Shown here in pieces: positions 8,917 through 18,192 of a stretch of 64,000 nucleotides of DNA; within the stretch, counting starts at the first letter, position 1; each line of letters begins with the position of its first letter. This stretch comes from Bacillus sp. FSL K6-3431. GTDB lineage: Bacteria; Bacillota; Bacilli; Bacillales; Bacillaceae_C. Made by a program: the position numbers and the translations under genes. Below the pieces are notes generated by a model. That model was given only the letters and a program-made list of their open reading frames with translations, ran no database searches and was not told the DNA's origin. The stretch is taken from NCBI RefSeq assembly GCF_038002605.1, contig NZ_JBBOCT010000001.1:2790001-2854000 (forward strand), given 5' to 3'.

Positions 8917-10002
8917 TTACAAACTTGGAACTGCATTCCGTTGAGCCATGATGATCGCTAAATTTTCTTTTCCAAGTTGTTCTACAGTTCTAGCGTTTTT
9001 CCTGAAGTCTATGTTCAAGGCAGAAGATGCAATGTTAATCAGCCCTGTGCAGGTAGGTGTTTTAACATCTAACATCTGTCCCAATGATTCCAGTAATACC
9101 AAACCTTCTGGGACATCTTCAGTTATAAATCTGGAATCCGCTTCAAACGGGCCTTCTGGAGAGCTATTCTTGGCATAATCGAGAAAAGCTTGTTTACTAT
9201 CTATGCTTAGGTCTTTGGAGTTACGGAATCGACAGGCATCCACATAAGAAAGTCTTTCCGCACCCACCTTTTCAAGTACATCCATTTTCTCGCCGTCAAG
9301 ACTGTCAACAATATTCCACACTTGGGGTGTAAATACTTCTTTATACATCCAGTATTCTCCAACAGTGTATTCAATTCTAGGCATACTCATAATGCCACCA
9401 ATGGTATGAACAATAAGATTCGGATTATGAAGCGCTGCTTCTATGACTGTTTCGAGGTAAATAAAGTTATATTGGAGTTCATCCAATTTGTTTTGGATAT
9501 TAGCTTTGTCTTTTTCTGTAAAAATGGCCACTGGATTTCTTGAGTTTCTATATAAAACCTTTACTTTTCCAGGTGCAATGATTCTACAATCGATAGGGGA
9601 ACTTTGCGCCTCAACAATTGTAAAATTCATATACTTTTTATGTTTTAAGAAATAAGCTGTCGATAAATAACCAGGTTCAAGCAATACTATCTGATCATCC
9701 GTTATGAAAGGTAATATACTTCTAATCACTTGTTCATGATAATTCGTTTGGACATAAATGATGATTATTTCTGCACCTGTTATCGCTTTTTTGATATCAG
9801 TCGTCACTTCATCTATCTTTACTGAAGTTTCATTAGCATCTTCCAATAAAGTGATTTCACCATTATTTTCTTTCAGATACTCAAAATGTTCGTTATGCAG
9901 TCCCTTCGATGTTTTCAATAACTTTACGAAGTGACCTTTTTCTTTTAAATCTGCTGCTATCGTCGTTCCACCGTGCCCGGCTCCTACAATTGTAATTTTC
10001 AT
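8917..10002 (-). CDS. NAD(P)-dependent opine (octopine/nopaline) dehydrogenase family protein
   Basis: The protein starts with a Rossmann dinucleotide loop, IVGAGHGGTTIAADL, followed by a C-terminal half typical of the octopine dehydrogenase family (about residues 170-330, with the conserved VHTIGG segment). Family members reductively join an amino acid and a 2-oxo acid or act on related substrates; the substrate here cannot be told. I start it at ATG 10002, with AGAGGAGA 5 bases upstream, rather than at the in-frame start at 10035. It is monocistronic with its own terminator, and nothing next to it (no nicotianamine-type synthase or metallophore transporter) hints at metallophore synthesis. 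Confidence 0.8.
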   Translation of the reverse strand: MKITIVGAGHGGTTIAADLKEKGHFVKLLKTSKGLHNEHFEYLKENNGEITLLEDANETSVKIDEVTTDIKKAITGAEIIIIYVQTNYHEQVIRSILPFITDDQIVLLEPGYLSTAYFLKHKKYMNFTIVEAQSSPIDCRIIAPGKVKVLYRNSRNPVAIFTEKDKANIQNKLDELQYNFIYLETVIEAALHNPNLIVHTIGGIMSMPRIEYTVGEYWMYKEVFTPQVWNIVDSLDGEKMDVLEKVGAERLSYVDACRFRNSKDLSIDSKQAFLDYAKNSSPEGPFEADSRFITEDVPEGLVLLESLGQMLDVKTPTCTGLINIASSALNIDFRKNARTVEQLGKENLAIIMAQRNAVPSL

Positions 10003-10821
10003 ATTGTCTCCTCTTAAAGATTTGATAATAAACACGTAATTTCCACCTGTTTACTTCATCCAACAGTTCGTGCTTTTCATCATTCCTTCATTGACTAACT
10101 AGTGCTTAGCTTCTCAATCATCAATCGCCATACTTGGACTGACGCGCTCAGTCAAGCTACATGGTGGTAGTCACAGGGATCCGGCTTTACAAAGAACAAA
10201 CAACAAATTACAATCTTCTGATTATTTAACGCAAAAATCACTATCGCCCTTGTCTTAAAGATTTTTTCTCCCAAACATCACCAACCTTTTAATTACCATT
10301 AATTACATTTTAAGGAAACTAAACGCGAACTGTATTCAAGCCATCTGCTTATGAAAGCGACTGACCATTTCTAAGGAATTACTTACACAGTGAAGTTTAA
10401 ATTATTTTTTCTTGATTTGTGGTTTTAAAGTCAGTCGTTCCGTTTAGCTCACTAATCGATAATGTCCTTATTTAGACCAAGTTTGGTAATCTTAACTCCC
10501 CATACCCTATCCGTTAAAATTTCGTAGTAACTACTTATGTCCACTTTTTTTCACACTTTTCGATAAAGTAATTGTTAAAATCAAATACCTCTTACAACGC
10601 GCTTGGATATTCGATCGATCACTCGTTGTAGTTCTATCCGATCTACATTCATGCCGATCCCCAAATAATTGTTGTTCCTTATATCATAGCACATGAGGTA
10701 AGAAAACATATTGTGATGCTGCAGTGCGCGCCAATTTTACACCTTTTCTTAAATGTATAGGAAGAAATTCTAGAGCAATCAAAACCATTCAGACTTGACC
10801 CTCCATATTTATAACCAACAT
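10003..10821. other. Gene-free interval of about 0.8 kb
   Basis: No open reading frame of useful length with a ribosome-binding site is visible on either strand, and I see no tRNA or obvious RNA fold. A short segment near 10155-10200 (CTACATGGTGGTAGTCACA) faintly resembles the hairpin-1 end of repeat family 2 and could be a decayed copy. The rest may be a degraded gene or a long regulatory region. Confidence 0.5.
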
Positions 10822-11034
10822 CTATGCATTTCTTACTTTTCCTGACGATGGCAGTGCCACATATCTTTTTGCAGCACTTGCTGGGCCTGGTTGTACAAGC
10901 ACAATTGATAACATAAAAATTGCGATGATAGCTAGTAAACTTCCTTTTACGATTGACACGATCTCTGTTTCCCCATAATCTATTATTTTAATATTTACAA
11001 TTCTAGTAAATATATGTGGGGTTGTTTTTTTCAT
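10822..11034 (-). CDS. Possible small exported or membrane peptide, 70 residues
   Basis: The reading frame has a hydrophobic stretch (about residues 30-48) followed by PASAAKR, which looks like a signal-peptidase site, and a short basic tail. I do not recognise it. No convincing ribosome-binding site precedes the ATG at 11034, and the N-terminus before the hydrophobic stretch is long for a signal peptide, so the true start may be internal. It is divergent from the LysM hydrolase gene. It may be spurious. Confidence 0.35.
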   Translation of the reverse strand: MKKTTPHIFTRIVNIKIIDYGETEIVSIVKGSLLAIIAIFMLSIVLVQPGPASAAKRYVALPSSGKVRNA

Positions 11035-11242
11035 TTATGTAACAATTTTCATGTAAAAATTGTATTTTCTACACTTATTCTCACTAAATTCATGGTATTT
11101 TCAGACTAATTGGCACAAAAATGGAATTATAAGGATTTTATATTAAACTATTGTTACATTTTACCTGTAATTCCATGTTTATCTGATAGATTATGATAAT
11201 ATCAGTAATATAAATGGGATTTTAGGGAGGTTCATTATTTTT

Positions 11243-12328
11243 ATGCGTAAAAAGTTTGCTGGAGCAGCTACTGCTGTAATCATCGCATCATCTTTCGCTG
11301 GGGTAGCATCAGCTTCGACACATGAGGTAAAAAGTGGCGATTCATTATGGAAGATAGCTTCAAAATATAATACTAGTGTTTCACAGGTAAAAGCCTTAAA
11401 TAATCTTTCAAGTGATTTAATTTATCCAAAACAAGTATTATTTGTTAATGAGTCCACTTCTGATAAAGCCTCGGATAACAAACAAGAATCCAATCCGGTA
11501 CAGAATACAAAGCCGGTTACTTCAAATACATATAAAATCGTCTCTGGTGATAATCTAAGTAAAATTGCTGCTAGACATAATATTTCTTTAGCTAATTTGA
11601 GGAAGTGGAATAATCTTACTTCTGACTTGATTTTTCCGGGACAAGTATTAAAAGTATCATCGGCAGGAGGCAGTGATTCACAACAATCGACTGCTCCAAA
11701 TGTCGAAAATAAGCCAACAACTCCTGATCAAACAAACAAACCACAAACAAGCGGGAAAGCTTATAAGGTTGTTTCGGGGGATACATTGGGACAGATTGCT
11801 AGAAAGTTTGGAACTTCTGTTGGGAACATTAAAAAGTGGAACAATCTTTCATCTGACTTGATACTAGTTGGACAAACACTAAACCTAAATGCGAATGCAT
11901 CTACACCTACAGTAGATAAAAAACCGTCTCAATCTATTGCAAAACCTAATACTCCATCAGCAAGCCAGGAAGCTGCTAATATCGTTCAAATAGCAAAAAG
12001 TCTAACTGGAACAAAATACGTGTGGGGCGGATCAACAACAGCAGGATTTGATTGTAGTGGCTTTATTTACTATGTATTAAACAAAAGCGGTCAGAATGTA
12101 AGTAGATTAAGTACAGATGGATATTTCAACCGCACTTATTATGTCAATACACCTGAAGTTGGGGATATGGTATTTTTCGAAAATACATATAAACGAGGTA
12201 TTTCCCATATGGGGTTCTATGTTGGTAATAATCAATTTATCCATGCAGGTTCAGATGGGGTAGAAATTTCGAGCTTAAGTAACTCCTATTGGAAAAGCAA
12301 ATTCAACGGCTATAAAAAGTTCTATTAA
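11243..12328 (+). CDS. lytE: Secreted peptidoglycan DL-endopeptidase, three LysM plus NlpC/P60 (LytE-like)
   Basis: A signal peptide (residues 1-25, cleavage after ASAS) precedes three LysM wall-binding modules (about 27-68, 97-138, 174-215) joined by Ser/Thr/Pro/Asn-rich linkers, then an NlpC/P60 domain (about 245-361). The catalytic Cys271 lies in FDCSGF and His322 in ISHMGF, so the enzyme looks active. This is the layout of B. subtilis LytE, which cuts gamma-D-Glu-meso-DAP bonds during cell elongation and separation; the gene symbol is by architecture only. GGGAGG lies 13-18 bases before the ATG. It is monocistronic, with a strong terminator. Confidence 0.85.
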   Translation: MRKKFAGAATAVIIASSFAGVASASTHEVKSGDSLWKIASKYNTSVSQVKALNNLSSDLIYPKQVLFVNESTSDKASDNKQESNPVQNTKPVTSNTYKIVSGDNLSKIAARHNISLANLRKWNNLTSDLIFPGQVLKVSSAGGSDSQQSTAPNVENKPTTPDQTNKPQTSGKAYKVVSGDTLGQIARKFGTSVGNIKKWNNLSSDLILVGQTLNLNANASTPTVDKKPSQSIAKPNTPSASQEAANIVQIAKSLTGTKYVWGGSTTAGFDCSGFIYYVLNKSGQNVSRLSTDGYFNRTYYVNTPEVGDMVFFENTYKRGISHMGFYVGNNQFIHAGSDGVEISSLSNSYWKSKFNGYKKFY

Positions 12329-12346
12329 ATATTTAAATGCTCAAAA

Positions 12347-12386
12347 GGACATATTAAAACGTACTCGTTTTAATATGTCCTTTTTT
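12347..12386 (+). terminator. Terminator of the LytE-like gene
   Basis: A perfect 15-bp stem (GGACATATTAAAACG with its complement), a 4-base loop and TTTTTT. It lies 18 bases after the stop codon. Confidence 0.9.
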
Positions 12387-12558
12387 ATGATGCATCAACC
12401 ACAATAGAACATAGTATACCTAGCCAGTGCTCATAATCTCCTTCTTCGATTCCTCAAATTAATCTATATTCCAATCTAAATTTTAGTGATATGCAAGGTG
12501 TTTGCACCTTTCTTCTGTTGTCTTTATTGCCTCCAAAATATTTCATTTGCTCCTGATA

Positions 12559-12588
12559 GTGACATTCCATACTAAATAGCGCTATAAT
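12559..12588 (+). promoter_or_regulatory. SigA-type promoter of ywqB-ywqA
   Basis: GTGACA (12559-12564) and TATAAT (12583-12588) are separated by 18 bases. The leader would be only about 15 bases, with GGAGG at its beginning. Confidence 0.55.
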
Positions 12589-12610
12589 AATGTTTTGGAG
12601 GTTTTTAAAT

Positions 12611-14203
12611 ATGTATAACAGACAATTGTTAGACCACATAAAATTATATAGCGAAGAACTCCAGAGCATCCTTGATCCACGAACAGATGCACATCAAAAA
12701 CTTGTGCAAAAAGGGATGATCCTCTTTCGTCAACAGCTTGTTTATGGTGTGAAATTTTCCAATGGTAAGGTTGAAGCAAAAGTGAGAGATGTTACGCCGG
12801 TTAAGGTTGAACTTGTGTTTGAAAACATGGTTGATAGTACTTGTACTTGTCCAACACCTAACATCTGCAAACATCAAATTGCTTTATTTTTCAATGTACT
12901 TAGCCGAACCCAAAGCATCTTTTTATGGATGCAAGAATGGAAAGATCGCTGGCAAGTGAATGATGTGTTATCCACATTGCAACGTGGCTCGGATTTACTA
13001 AAGACGGAACAATCCTATGATGAAACAGGCCCCGAGCAATGGCTAACACGCATCCGTGAGGCCTACCATCATGTTTCCGAGAAAAACTTTTATCAACTAG
13101 AAGATTGGGCACGTGTTTGCTATCGTCGGTTACTTGGATTTGCACCTGTAGAACGTGAATGGAAGCCCCTCTTCCAGTTGTTTGCAGCGTATGAATCTTT
13201 AAAAGTAATTAACGCTATGAGCAATGAGCCGGGAAAACATCGACATGTTAGTGCTTTCATCCAACAAATGCTGGAAGAAGCAGAAGAAGCATTAACAAAA
13301 TTAGCAACAACTGCTTCACCTTTTGCTTTTGATGAATATTTTCATTATTTACGTGAAAAAAGTGCGACATTATTAGAGGAAGAAACAATGTTTTCAACTG
13401 AATTCACTGATATGTATATGAAGCTGTGGACTTTCTTGTTTAAAAATAAACGAGATCGGCTCACTGAACAAGAGCGACTGCACAAGCTCTCAGCTTCAAA
13501 CAATGATTCCCGAATTGAAATTGCTGCCATACATCTTGCCATTTTACTTGAAAATGACGAATGGGCTTTAGACCATATTTCACAATTAGGTCCGGACATA
13601 GCACCTTTCGCATTGCGTTGGTTAAAACTGCTACAGGCGGAACGTTCGAAAAAAAGAATGACTGTCTATTTACCCGCTTTTATTACGCAAATAATTGCTT
13701 ATATCTCCACTTTATCTAGAAATTATGAGCAAGCACAGTTTACTCGCTCCTTATTTCAAGTATTAGATAGTGATACAGCGATGAAATTAGACCCTAGCTT
13801 ATTAGAAAAAATTTATATTCAGCTTCTACCACATAGTCGCTTTCAATACATTGCCTATTTACTCGACAAGCAGGAGTTCAGAAAATGGGTTGAACTACAA
13901 GTGTTTACAGATAATAATCTTGAATATATTGATCGTCATACAGTTGATATTGTCGCTAAGCATGACCCTGGTGCTTTACGCCCTCTTTATCATGAAACGA
14001 TTACAGGGCTTCTTAAACATCGCAGTCGAGATTCTTATAAGAAGGCTGTCCGCTATTTAAAAAGACTGCAAAAGCTGTATAAAAAAGAAAAGAAAATGCC
14101 ACAATGGGAACTGTATTTTGCCGAGCTACAGCGGAGAACAAAGCGCCTCCGTGCATTTCAAGAAGAATGCAGGAAAGGAAAGTTAATCAATGATGAATCT
14201 TGA
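12611..14203 (+). CDS. ywqB: SWIM zinc-finger protein (YwqB-like)
   Basis: A SWIM motif, CxCx(n)CxH, is visible as CTCPTPNICKH at about residues 77-87. The rest is an alpha-helical, charged protein of about 530 residues with no other motif I recognise. SWIM domains bind DNA or proteins. Pairing with an SNF2-family helicase is conserved in Bacillus (ywqB-ywqA), and here the two genes overlap by 14 bases, implying coupled translation and a joint role, probably in DNA repair or recombination; that role is inferred. ATG 12611 is chosen because GGAGG lies 9 bases upstream; an upstream in-frame start at 12590 overlaps the promoter. Confidence 0.85.
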   Translation: MYNRQLLDHIKLYSEELQSILDPRTDAHQKLVQKGMILFRQQLVYGVKFSNGKVEAKVRDVTPVKVELVFENMVDSTCTCPTPNICKHQIALFFNVLSRTQSIFLWMQEWKDRWQVNDVLSTLQRGSDLLKTEQSYDETGPEQWLTRIREAYHHVSEKNFYQLEDWARVCYRRLLGFAPVEREWKPLFQLFAAYESLKVINAMSNEPGKHRHVSAFIQQMLEEAEEALTKLATTASPFAFDEYFHYLREKSATLLEEETMFSTEFTDMYMKLWTFLFKNKRDRLTEQERLHKLSASNNDSRIEIAAIHLAILLENDEWALDHISQLGPDIAPFALRWLKLLQAERSKKRMTVYLPAFITQIIAYISTLSRNYEQAQFTRSLFQVLDSDTAMKLDPSLLEKIYIQLLPHSRFQYIAYLLDKQEFRKWVELQVFTDNNLEYIDRHTVDIVAKHDPGALRPLYHETITGLLKHRSRDSYKKAVRYLKRLQKLYKKEKKMPQWELYFAELQRRTKRLRAFQEECRKGKLINDES

Positions 14204-17006
14204 TATATTTAACCTCCATATTATTCCTTTATCTACAGGAGAATTTATCTTATACGTTCTTGATGACCATTCTAACCTGATTGAACCAGCGGAGTGGAAA
14301 CCTCAGCTTTTTCTATGGCATGAAGAAAGTTTTCACGGTGCTTTTATTGAAGAAACTCCCCTCCCATTAGACGGCGGAACTGGAATTCAAGTTGATAGCT
14401 ATACACTGCTGACGCTATTAGGTCACGAAAACTTCAGCTCTCTCATCGATTGGAATTGGTGTGAACCTGGCGATGCGCTGCTTGCTGTCGCATCTCCCAT
14501 GCTGGAGGCCATTCAAGAAGGAAAATGGCTCCCAATATTTACGGATGACACGGAAGAAGCTTTTCTTTGGAAGGTACCTGACATTGTTTGGGATGAATTT
14601 GCACCATCCTTTTGGAGCCAACCATTTCATAAGGACACGATGAAAGAATTCGTCTCGACATTTTATCACAATGCATTGTCATCCCATTTACAACAAGGAA
14701 TGGAAGGCGAAACGCTTACGGAAAAGCTAAAAATGTTAAAAGAAAGTCCTCTCACTGCTGCTGAACTAGAAAGTTACTTTGATGAAGCACGCTGGAGCGA
14801 ATGGACAGAGATGTCAGAAAACAATCTTCCTTTTTCTATTGGTCTTCGGTTAACTGAGCCTGATGAAGATGATCAACCTTGGATATTAGAAACGGTGTTA
14901 CGTGATTTGAAAAAGCCAGACAAAGTCCATACTTTAACCAAATTGCCAAAACGCTGGGATTCCTATTTACCAATGATTGAAGCAGAGCAAGAACGTTGGC
15001 AAAGATTATTCCCTTGGCTTAAAACAGATAATGGATTGACACATGAATTAGACGAACCTTCCGCTTGGGATTTCCTCACAGATGCGAGTGGAAAATTGAT
15101 CGCACTTGGATTTGAAATTTTATTACCTTCATGGTGGGAAGCAATGCGCGAGGCCAATATGGCTGTGAAGGCTAGAGTAAAACAATCAGGTACTAATTAT
15201 CGGCCTTCATTTGTCGGGCTGAATGCCATGCTCGATTTTGATTGGCGTCTTTCGATGAATGGAACGGATTTTTCTGAAGATGAATTTCAAGAGCTTGTGG
15301 ATGATCAGCGCAGGTTGATTAAAATTCGCGGTCGTTGGGTAAAGCTTGATCCAAAAATGATTGCCCATATTCAAGGATTAATGCAACAAGCAAAAAAAGA
15401 AGGTTTACGTGTTCAAGATATCTTTTCACTTGGTCTCGAAGAAGACGAACAATCTATCGAAGAGGATCTCTTTGATCCGCGCGCTTTTGCACAAGTGAAG
15501 ATAGAACTAAATCAGTCGCTGAAAAAGATGCTTCGTCAGTTAAATGGTATTACAGAAATTCCTGAAACTCCTGTTCCAAAAGAGTTAGTTGGAGAACTTC
15601 GACCATACCAACAGCTTGGTTTAAACTGGCTTGCTTTCTTGCGACAGTTCGGTTTCGGTGCCTGCTTGGCTGATGATATGGGACTTGGAAAAACCATTCA
15701 GCTTATCGCATATCTTTTACATGTTAAAAAGATCAATCCGAAAAAAGCTCCTGCATTAATTATTTGTCCAACTTCTGTGCTTGGAAATTGGCAACGTGAA
15801 CTTGAACGCTTCGCCCCCGATTTAAACGTAGTTTTACATTACGGTAGTACTAGACCAAAAGGCGACGACTTTTCCAAAACGGTTCAAAAAGCAGATGTTG
15901 TATTAACTAGCTTTGGACTCACACATCTTGATTTTGATGAGTTCGATTCTATTGATTGGAGTACTATTGCTCTTGATGAAGCCCAAAATATCAAAAATGC
16001 CGAAACGAAACAATCAAGAGCGATTCGCAAACTCAAAGGGCAGCACCATATTGCCTTGACCGGGACGCCAATGGAAAATCGTCTTTCCGAACTTTGGTCG
16101 CTTTTTGACTTTATTAATCATGGCTATTTAGGTACTTTCGGGCAATTTCAAAAAAAATATATCGCCTCTATTGAAAAAGATAGCGATGAAGCAAAGATTC
16201 GCGAATTACAGCAATTGATTAAACCATTTTTGCTAAGAAGAACGAAGAAAGATCCCGAAGTGGAATTAAACTTACCAGATAAGCTGGAGCAGAAGGAATA
16301 TTGCTCCTTAACTGCTGAACAGGCTGCTTTATATGAAGATCTGGTTCAAGATACTTTCAGTAAAATAGAAACACTATCCTCTTTCGAGAGGAAGGGATTA
16401 ATATTACAAATGTTGAATAAGTTAAAACAATTATGTAATCATCCTGCGCTTTATTTAAAAGAAGAAGGACCTAGCGATGTGGAGATGCGCTCAAATAAAA
16501 TGGGGACATTAATCGAGCTTGCTGATTCAATCATGGAAGCTGGAGAAGGTTGTATCATTTTCACGCAATATCTCGGAATGGGCGAAATGATCCGCACCGT
16601 TTTACAAGAACGCTTTGACATTCAGGTACCTTTTTTAAATGGGAGCATGCCAAAAGCACAGCGAGATAATTATGTCGCCCGTTTTCAAAACGGCGAATTC
16701 CCATTCTTCCTGCTCTCACTAAAAGCAGGCGGTACTGGACTGAATTTAACTGCTGCAAACCATGTTATACATTACGACCGTTGGTGGAATCCTGCCGTTG
16801 AAAACCAAGCAACAGACCGTGCATACCGAATCGGACAAAATCGCTTTGTACACGTTCATAAATTTATTTCAACAGGCACACTTGAAGAAAAAATTGATTT
16901 AATGCTAGAGAAAAAACAGTCACTAAATGACGAGATCATTAAAAGTGATCAATGGGTTACTGAACTCTCAAACGATGAGCTACACAGCCTGCTCGCTCTT
17001 GCATAG
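14190..17006 (+). CDS. ywqA: SNF2-family DNA-dependent ATPase/helicase (YwqA-like)
   Basis: The 938-residue protein has an N-terminal bacterial-SNF2-associated region (about residues 1-460) and a complete helicase core: DDMGLGKT Walker A (near residue 495), DEAQ box (near 595), ALTGTPMENRLSELW motif III, then the second RecA lobe with LSLKAGGTGLNLT and QATDRAYRIGQ. SNF2 proteins translocate on double-stranded DNA and remodel bound proteins. The start is ATG 14190 (or the adjacent 14193), preceded by GGAAAGG. No terminator hairpin is visible after the stop; repeat array C begins 50 bases downstream. Confidence 0.93.
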   Translation: MMNLDIFNLHIIPLSTGEFILYVLDDHSNLIEPAEWKPQLFLWHEESFHGAFIEETPLPLDGGTGIQVDSYTLLTLLGHENFSSLIDWNWCEPGDALLAVASPMLEAIQEGKWLPIFTDDTEEAFLWKVPDIVWDEFAPSFWSQPFHKDTMKEFVSTFYHNALSSHLQQGMEGETLTEKLKMLKESPLTAAELESYFDEARWSEWTEMSENNLPFSIGLRLTEPDEDDQPWILETVLRDLKKPDKVHTLTKLPKRWDSYLPMIEAEQERWQRLFPWLKTDNGLTHELDEPSAWDFLTDASGKLIALGFEILLPSWWEAMREANMAVKARVKQSGTNYRPSFVGLNAMLDFDWRLSMNGTDFSEDEFQELVDDQRRLIKIRGRWVKLDPKMIAHIQGLMQQAKKEGLRVQDIFSLGLEEDEQSIEEDLFDPRAFAQVKIELNQSLKKMLRQLNGITEIPETPVPKELVGELRPYQQLGLNWLAFLRQFGFGACLADDMGLGKTIQLIAYLLHVKKINPKKAPALIICPTSVLGNWQRELERFAPDLNVVLHYGSTRPKGDDFSKTVQKADVVLTSFGLTHLDFDEFDSIDWSTIALDEAQNIKNAETKQSRAIRKLKGQHHIALTGTPMENRLSELWSLFDFINHGYLGTFGQFQKKYIASIEKDSDEAKIRELQQLIKPFLLRRTKKDPEVELNLPDKLEQKEYCSLTAEQAALYEDLVQDTFSKIETLSSFERKGLILQMLNKLKQLCNHPALYLKEEGPSDVEMRSNKMGTLIELADSIMEAGEGCIIFTQYLGMGEMIRTVLQERFDIQVPFLNGSMPKAQRDNYVARFQNGEFPFFLLSLKAGGTGLNLTAANHVIHYDRWWNPAVENQATDRAYRIGQNRFVHVHKFISTGTLEEKIDLMLEKKQSLNDEIIKSDQWVTELSNDELHSLLALA

Positions 17007-17055
17007 GTAGAAAGAGCATCCCCGCAATGAAGCAGGTGTTACCGGGCTTATTTTT

Positions 17056-17462
17056 AGTCACTCAGTGGATTTGCTAGCCACTCATCTGATTTACTGGCCG
17101 CTCAGCTAATTTACTGGCCAATCAGCGGATTTACTGGCTGCTCAGCAGATTTACTGGCCACTCAGCAGATTCACTGGCCGCTCAGCGGATTTACTGGCTG
17201 TTCAGCTAATTTACTGGCCGGTCAGCGGATTTACTGGCTGCTCAGTGGATTTACTGGCCGCTCAGCAGATTTACTGGCCACTCAGCAGATTTACTGGCCG
17301 CTCAGTGGATTTACTGGCCGCTCAGCGGATTTACTGGCTGCTCAGCTAATTTACTGGCCACTCAGCAGATTTACTGGCCGCTCAGTTAATTTACTGGCCA
17401 ATCAGCGGATTTGCTAGCCACTCAGATATTTACTGGCCAAACAGCGGATTTACTGGCTATTT
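17056..17462 (+). repeat. Tandem array C: 21 monomers in near-perfect 20-bp register
   Basis: Core octamers start at 17056 and then every 20 bases without exception to 17416, with two more at 17435 and 17455. The consensus is GGCCRCTCAGCRGATTTACT. Substitutions are frequent inside the core (GGCTGCTC, GGCCAATC, GGCCGGTC) but indels are almost absent. Unlike arrays A, B and D there is one filler type only. The array fills the 17007-17503 gap between ywqA and the next gene. The 20-bp period makes all three plus frames open, but there is no start codon or ribosome site, so it is not coding. Confidence 0.97.
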
Positions 17463-17503
17463 CAAATCAATAACATCCACAATTTATTGGAAGGGGAAGC
17501 TTT

Positions 17504-17871
17504 ATGAGCGAAACTTCTATTAAGAATAAATTGCTTGAATTCTCGCCAAATAATAAGGAACTTGCTTTGTTTTTACTTTCTTTGAAAGAACGAAACGACT
17601 TATTTTTTCGGGAACTTGAAGATTTGAAAATGGACTTTCTTTTGAGGGGGATTTGTGAGAAGGAAGTAGATGGATTACTTGAGGATCCATTGCTTTTGCC
17701 ATCTACATGGTTGCCTGAACATTTGCGTTGGGCTCCATACTTCACACGAATGGGGAACGATTAATTAAATCGCTTACAGAGGCTAATCAGTATATTGATT
17801 ACTCAAAGCATATTGACATTGATTGTCATACTGCCGAAAAACTCATTCGTTTCATTTATGTAAATATATAA
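17504..17871 (+). pseudogene. Small gene of unknown function, frameshifted near its 3' end
   Basis: An 86-residue frame starts at ATG 17504 with GGAAGGGG upstream and stops at 17762-17764. The next frame continues without a stop from GERLIKSLTEANQYIDYSKH to TAA at 17869-17871, reading like natural protein and ending just before a terminator. Adding one G to the GGGG run at 17752-17755 would join the two into about 122 residues. The likely cause is a one-base deletion in that run; a sequencing error or true shorter protein remains possible. The function is unknown; the sequence is helical, acidic and Leu-rich. Confidence 0.65.
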
Positions 17872-17881
17872 GGTATAGTTC

Positions 17882-17915
17882 AAAAAAAGACCAGCTGGGC
17901 AGCTGGTCTTTTTTT
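17882..17915 (+). terminator. Bidirectional terminator
   Basis: AAGACCAGCT pairs with AGCTGGTCTT around GGGC, with A7 before and T7 after, so it can stop transcription from both sides, including the ssb operon on the minus strand. Confidence 0.9.
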
Positions 17916-17973
17916 CTAATGAGGAATGAGGCGAGGCTGCTTTTTGGAATGCACAGTTAGGAGAAGTTTATTA

Positions 17974-18171
17974 TTACTGTGCGATCATCTGTTTTTTGAG
18001 ATTTGTATTATGTGATAGTGTGAATTGGTCTGTGGTGTATCCATGAAGATGTTGTTCAAGCTGCACTACCCGTTGGGATAATAAATGCATCTGCTGATTG
18101 GCCTTGCCAAGCTTGAATATGAGGTCGCTTATAAGGATTTCCATCGAGTCATTACGGATATTTGTTTTCAT
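17974..18171 (-). CDS. Small coiled-coil protein downstream of ssb
   Basis: The protein has 65 residues, with a heptad-like segment (LGKANQQMHLLSQRVVQLEQ) and no membrane span. I do not recognise it. It begins 21 bases after the ssb stop and has an excellent ribosome-binding site (AAGGAGGTGAAC before ATG), which is strong support for translation. Its position suggests co-expression with ssb, but no function can be inferred. Confidence 0.6.
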   Translation of the reverse strand: MKTNIRNDSMEILISDLIFKLGKANQQMHLLSQRVVQLEQHLHGYTTDQFTLSHNTNLKKQMIAQ

Positions 18172-18192
18172 TTGTTCACCTCCTTACATACT

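Noticed and set aside
12454..12669. A 71-residue minus-strand frame upstream of ywqB.
   Set aside because: It overlaps the ywqB promoter and start and has no ribosome site or recognisable sequence.
17056..17462. A CRISPR array.
   Set aside because: The units repeat core and filler together; there are no unique spacers, the period is 20 bases and no cas gene is nearby.
17056..17462. A repeat protein encoded by array C, since all three plus frames are open.
   Set aside because: No start codon or ribosome site is present, and the 20-bp period is not a multiple of three, so a protein would cycle through three unrelated peptides.
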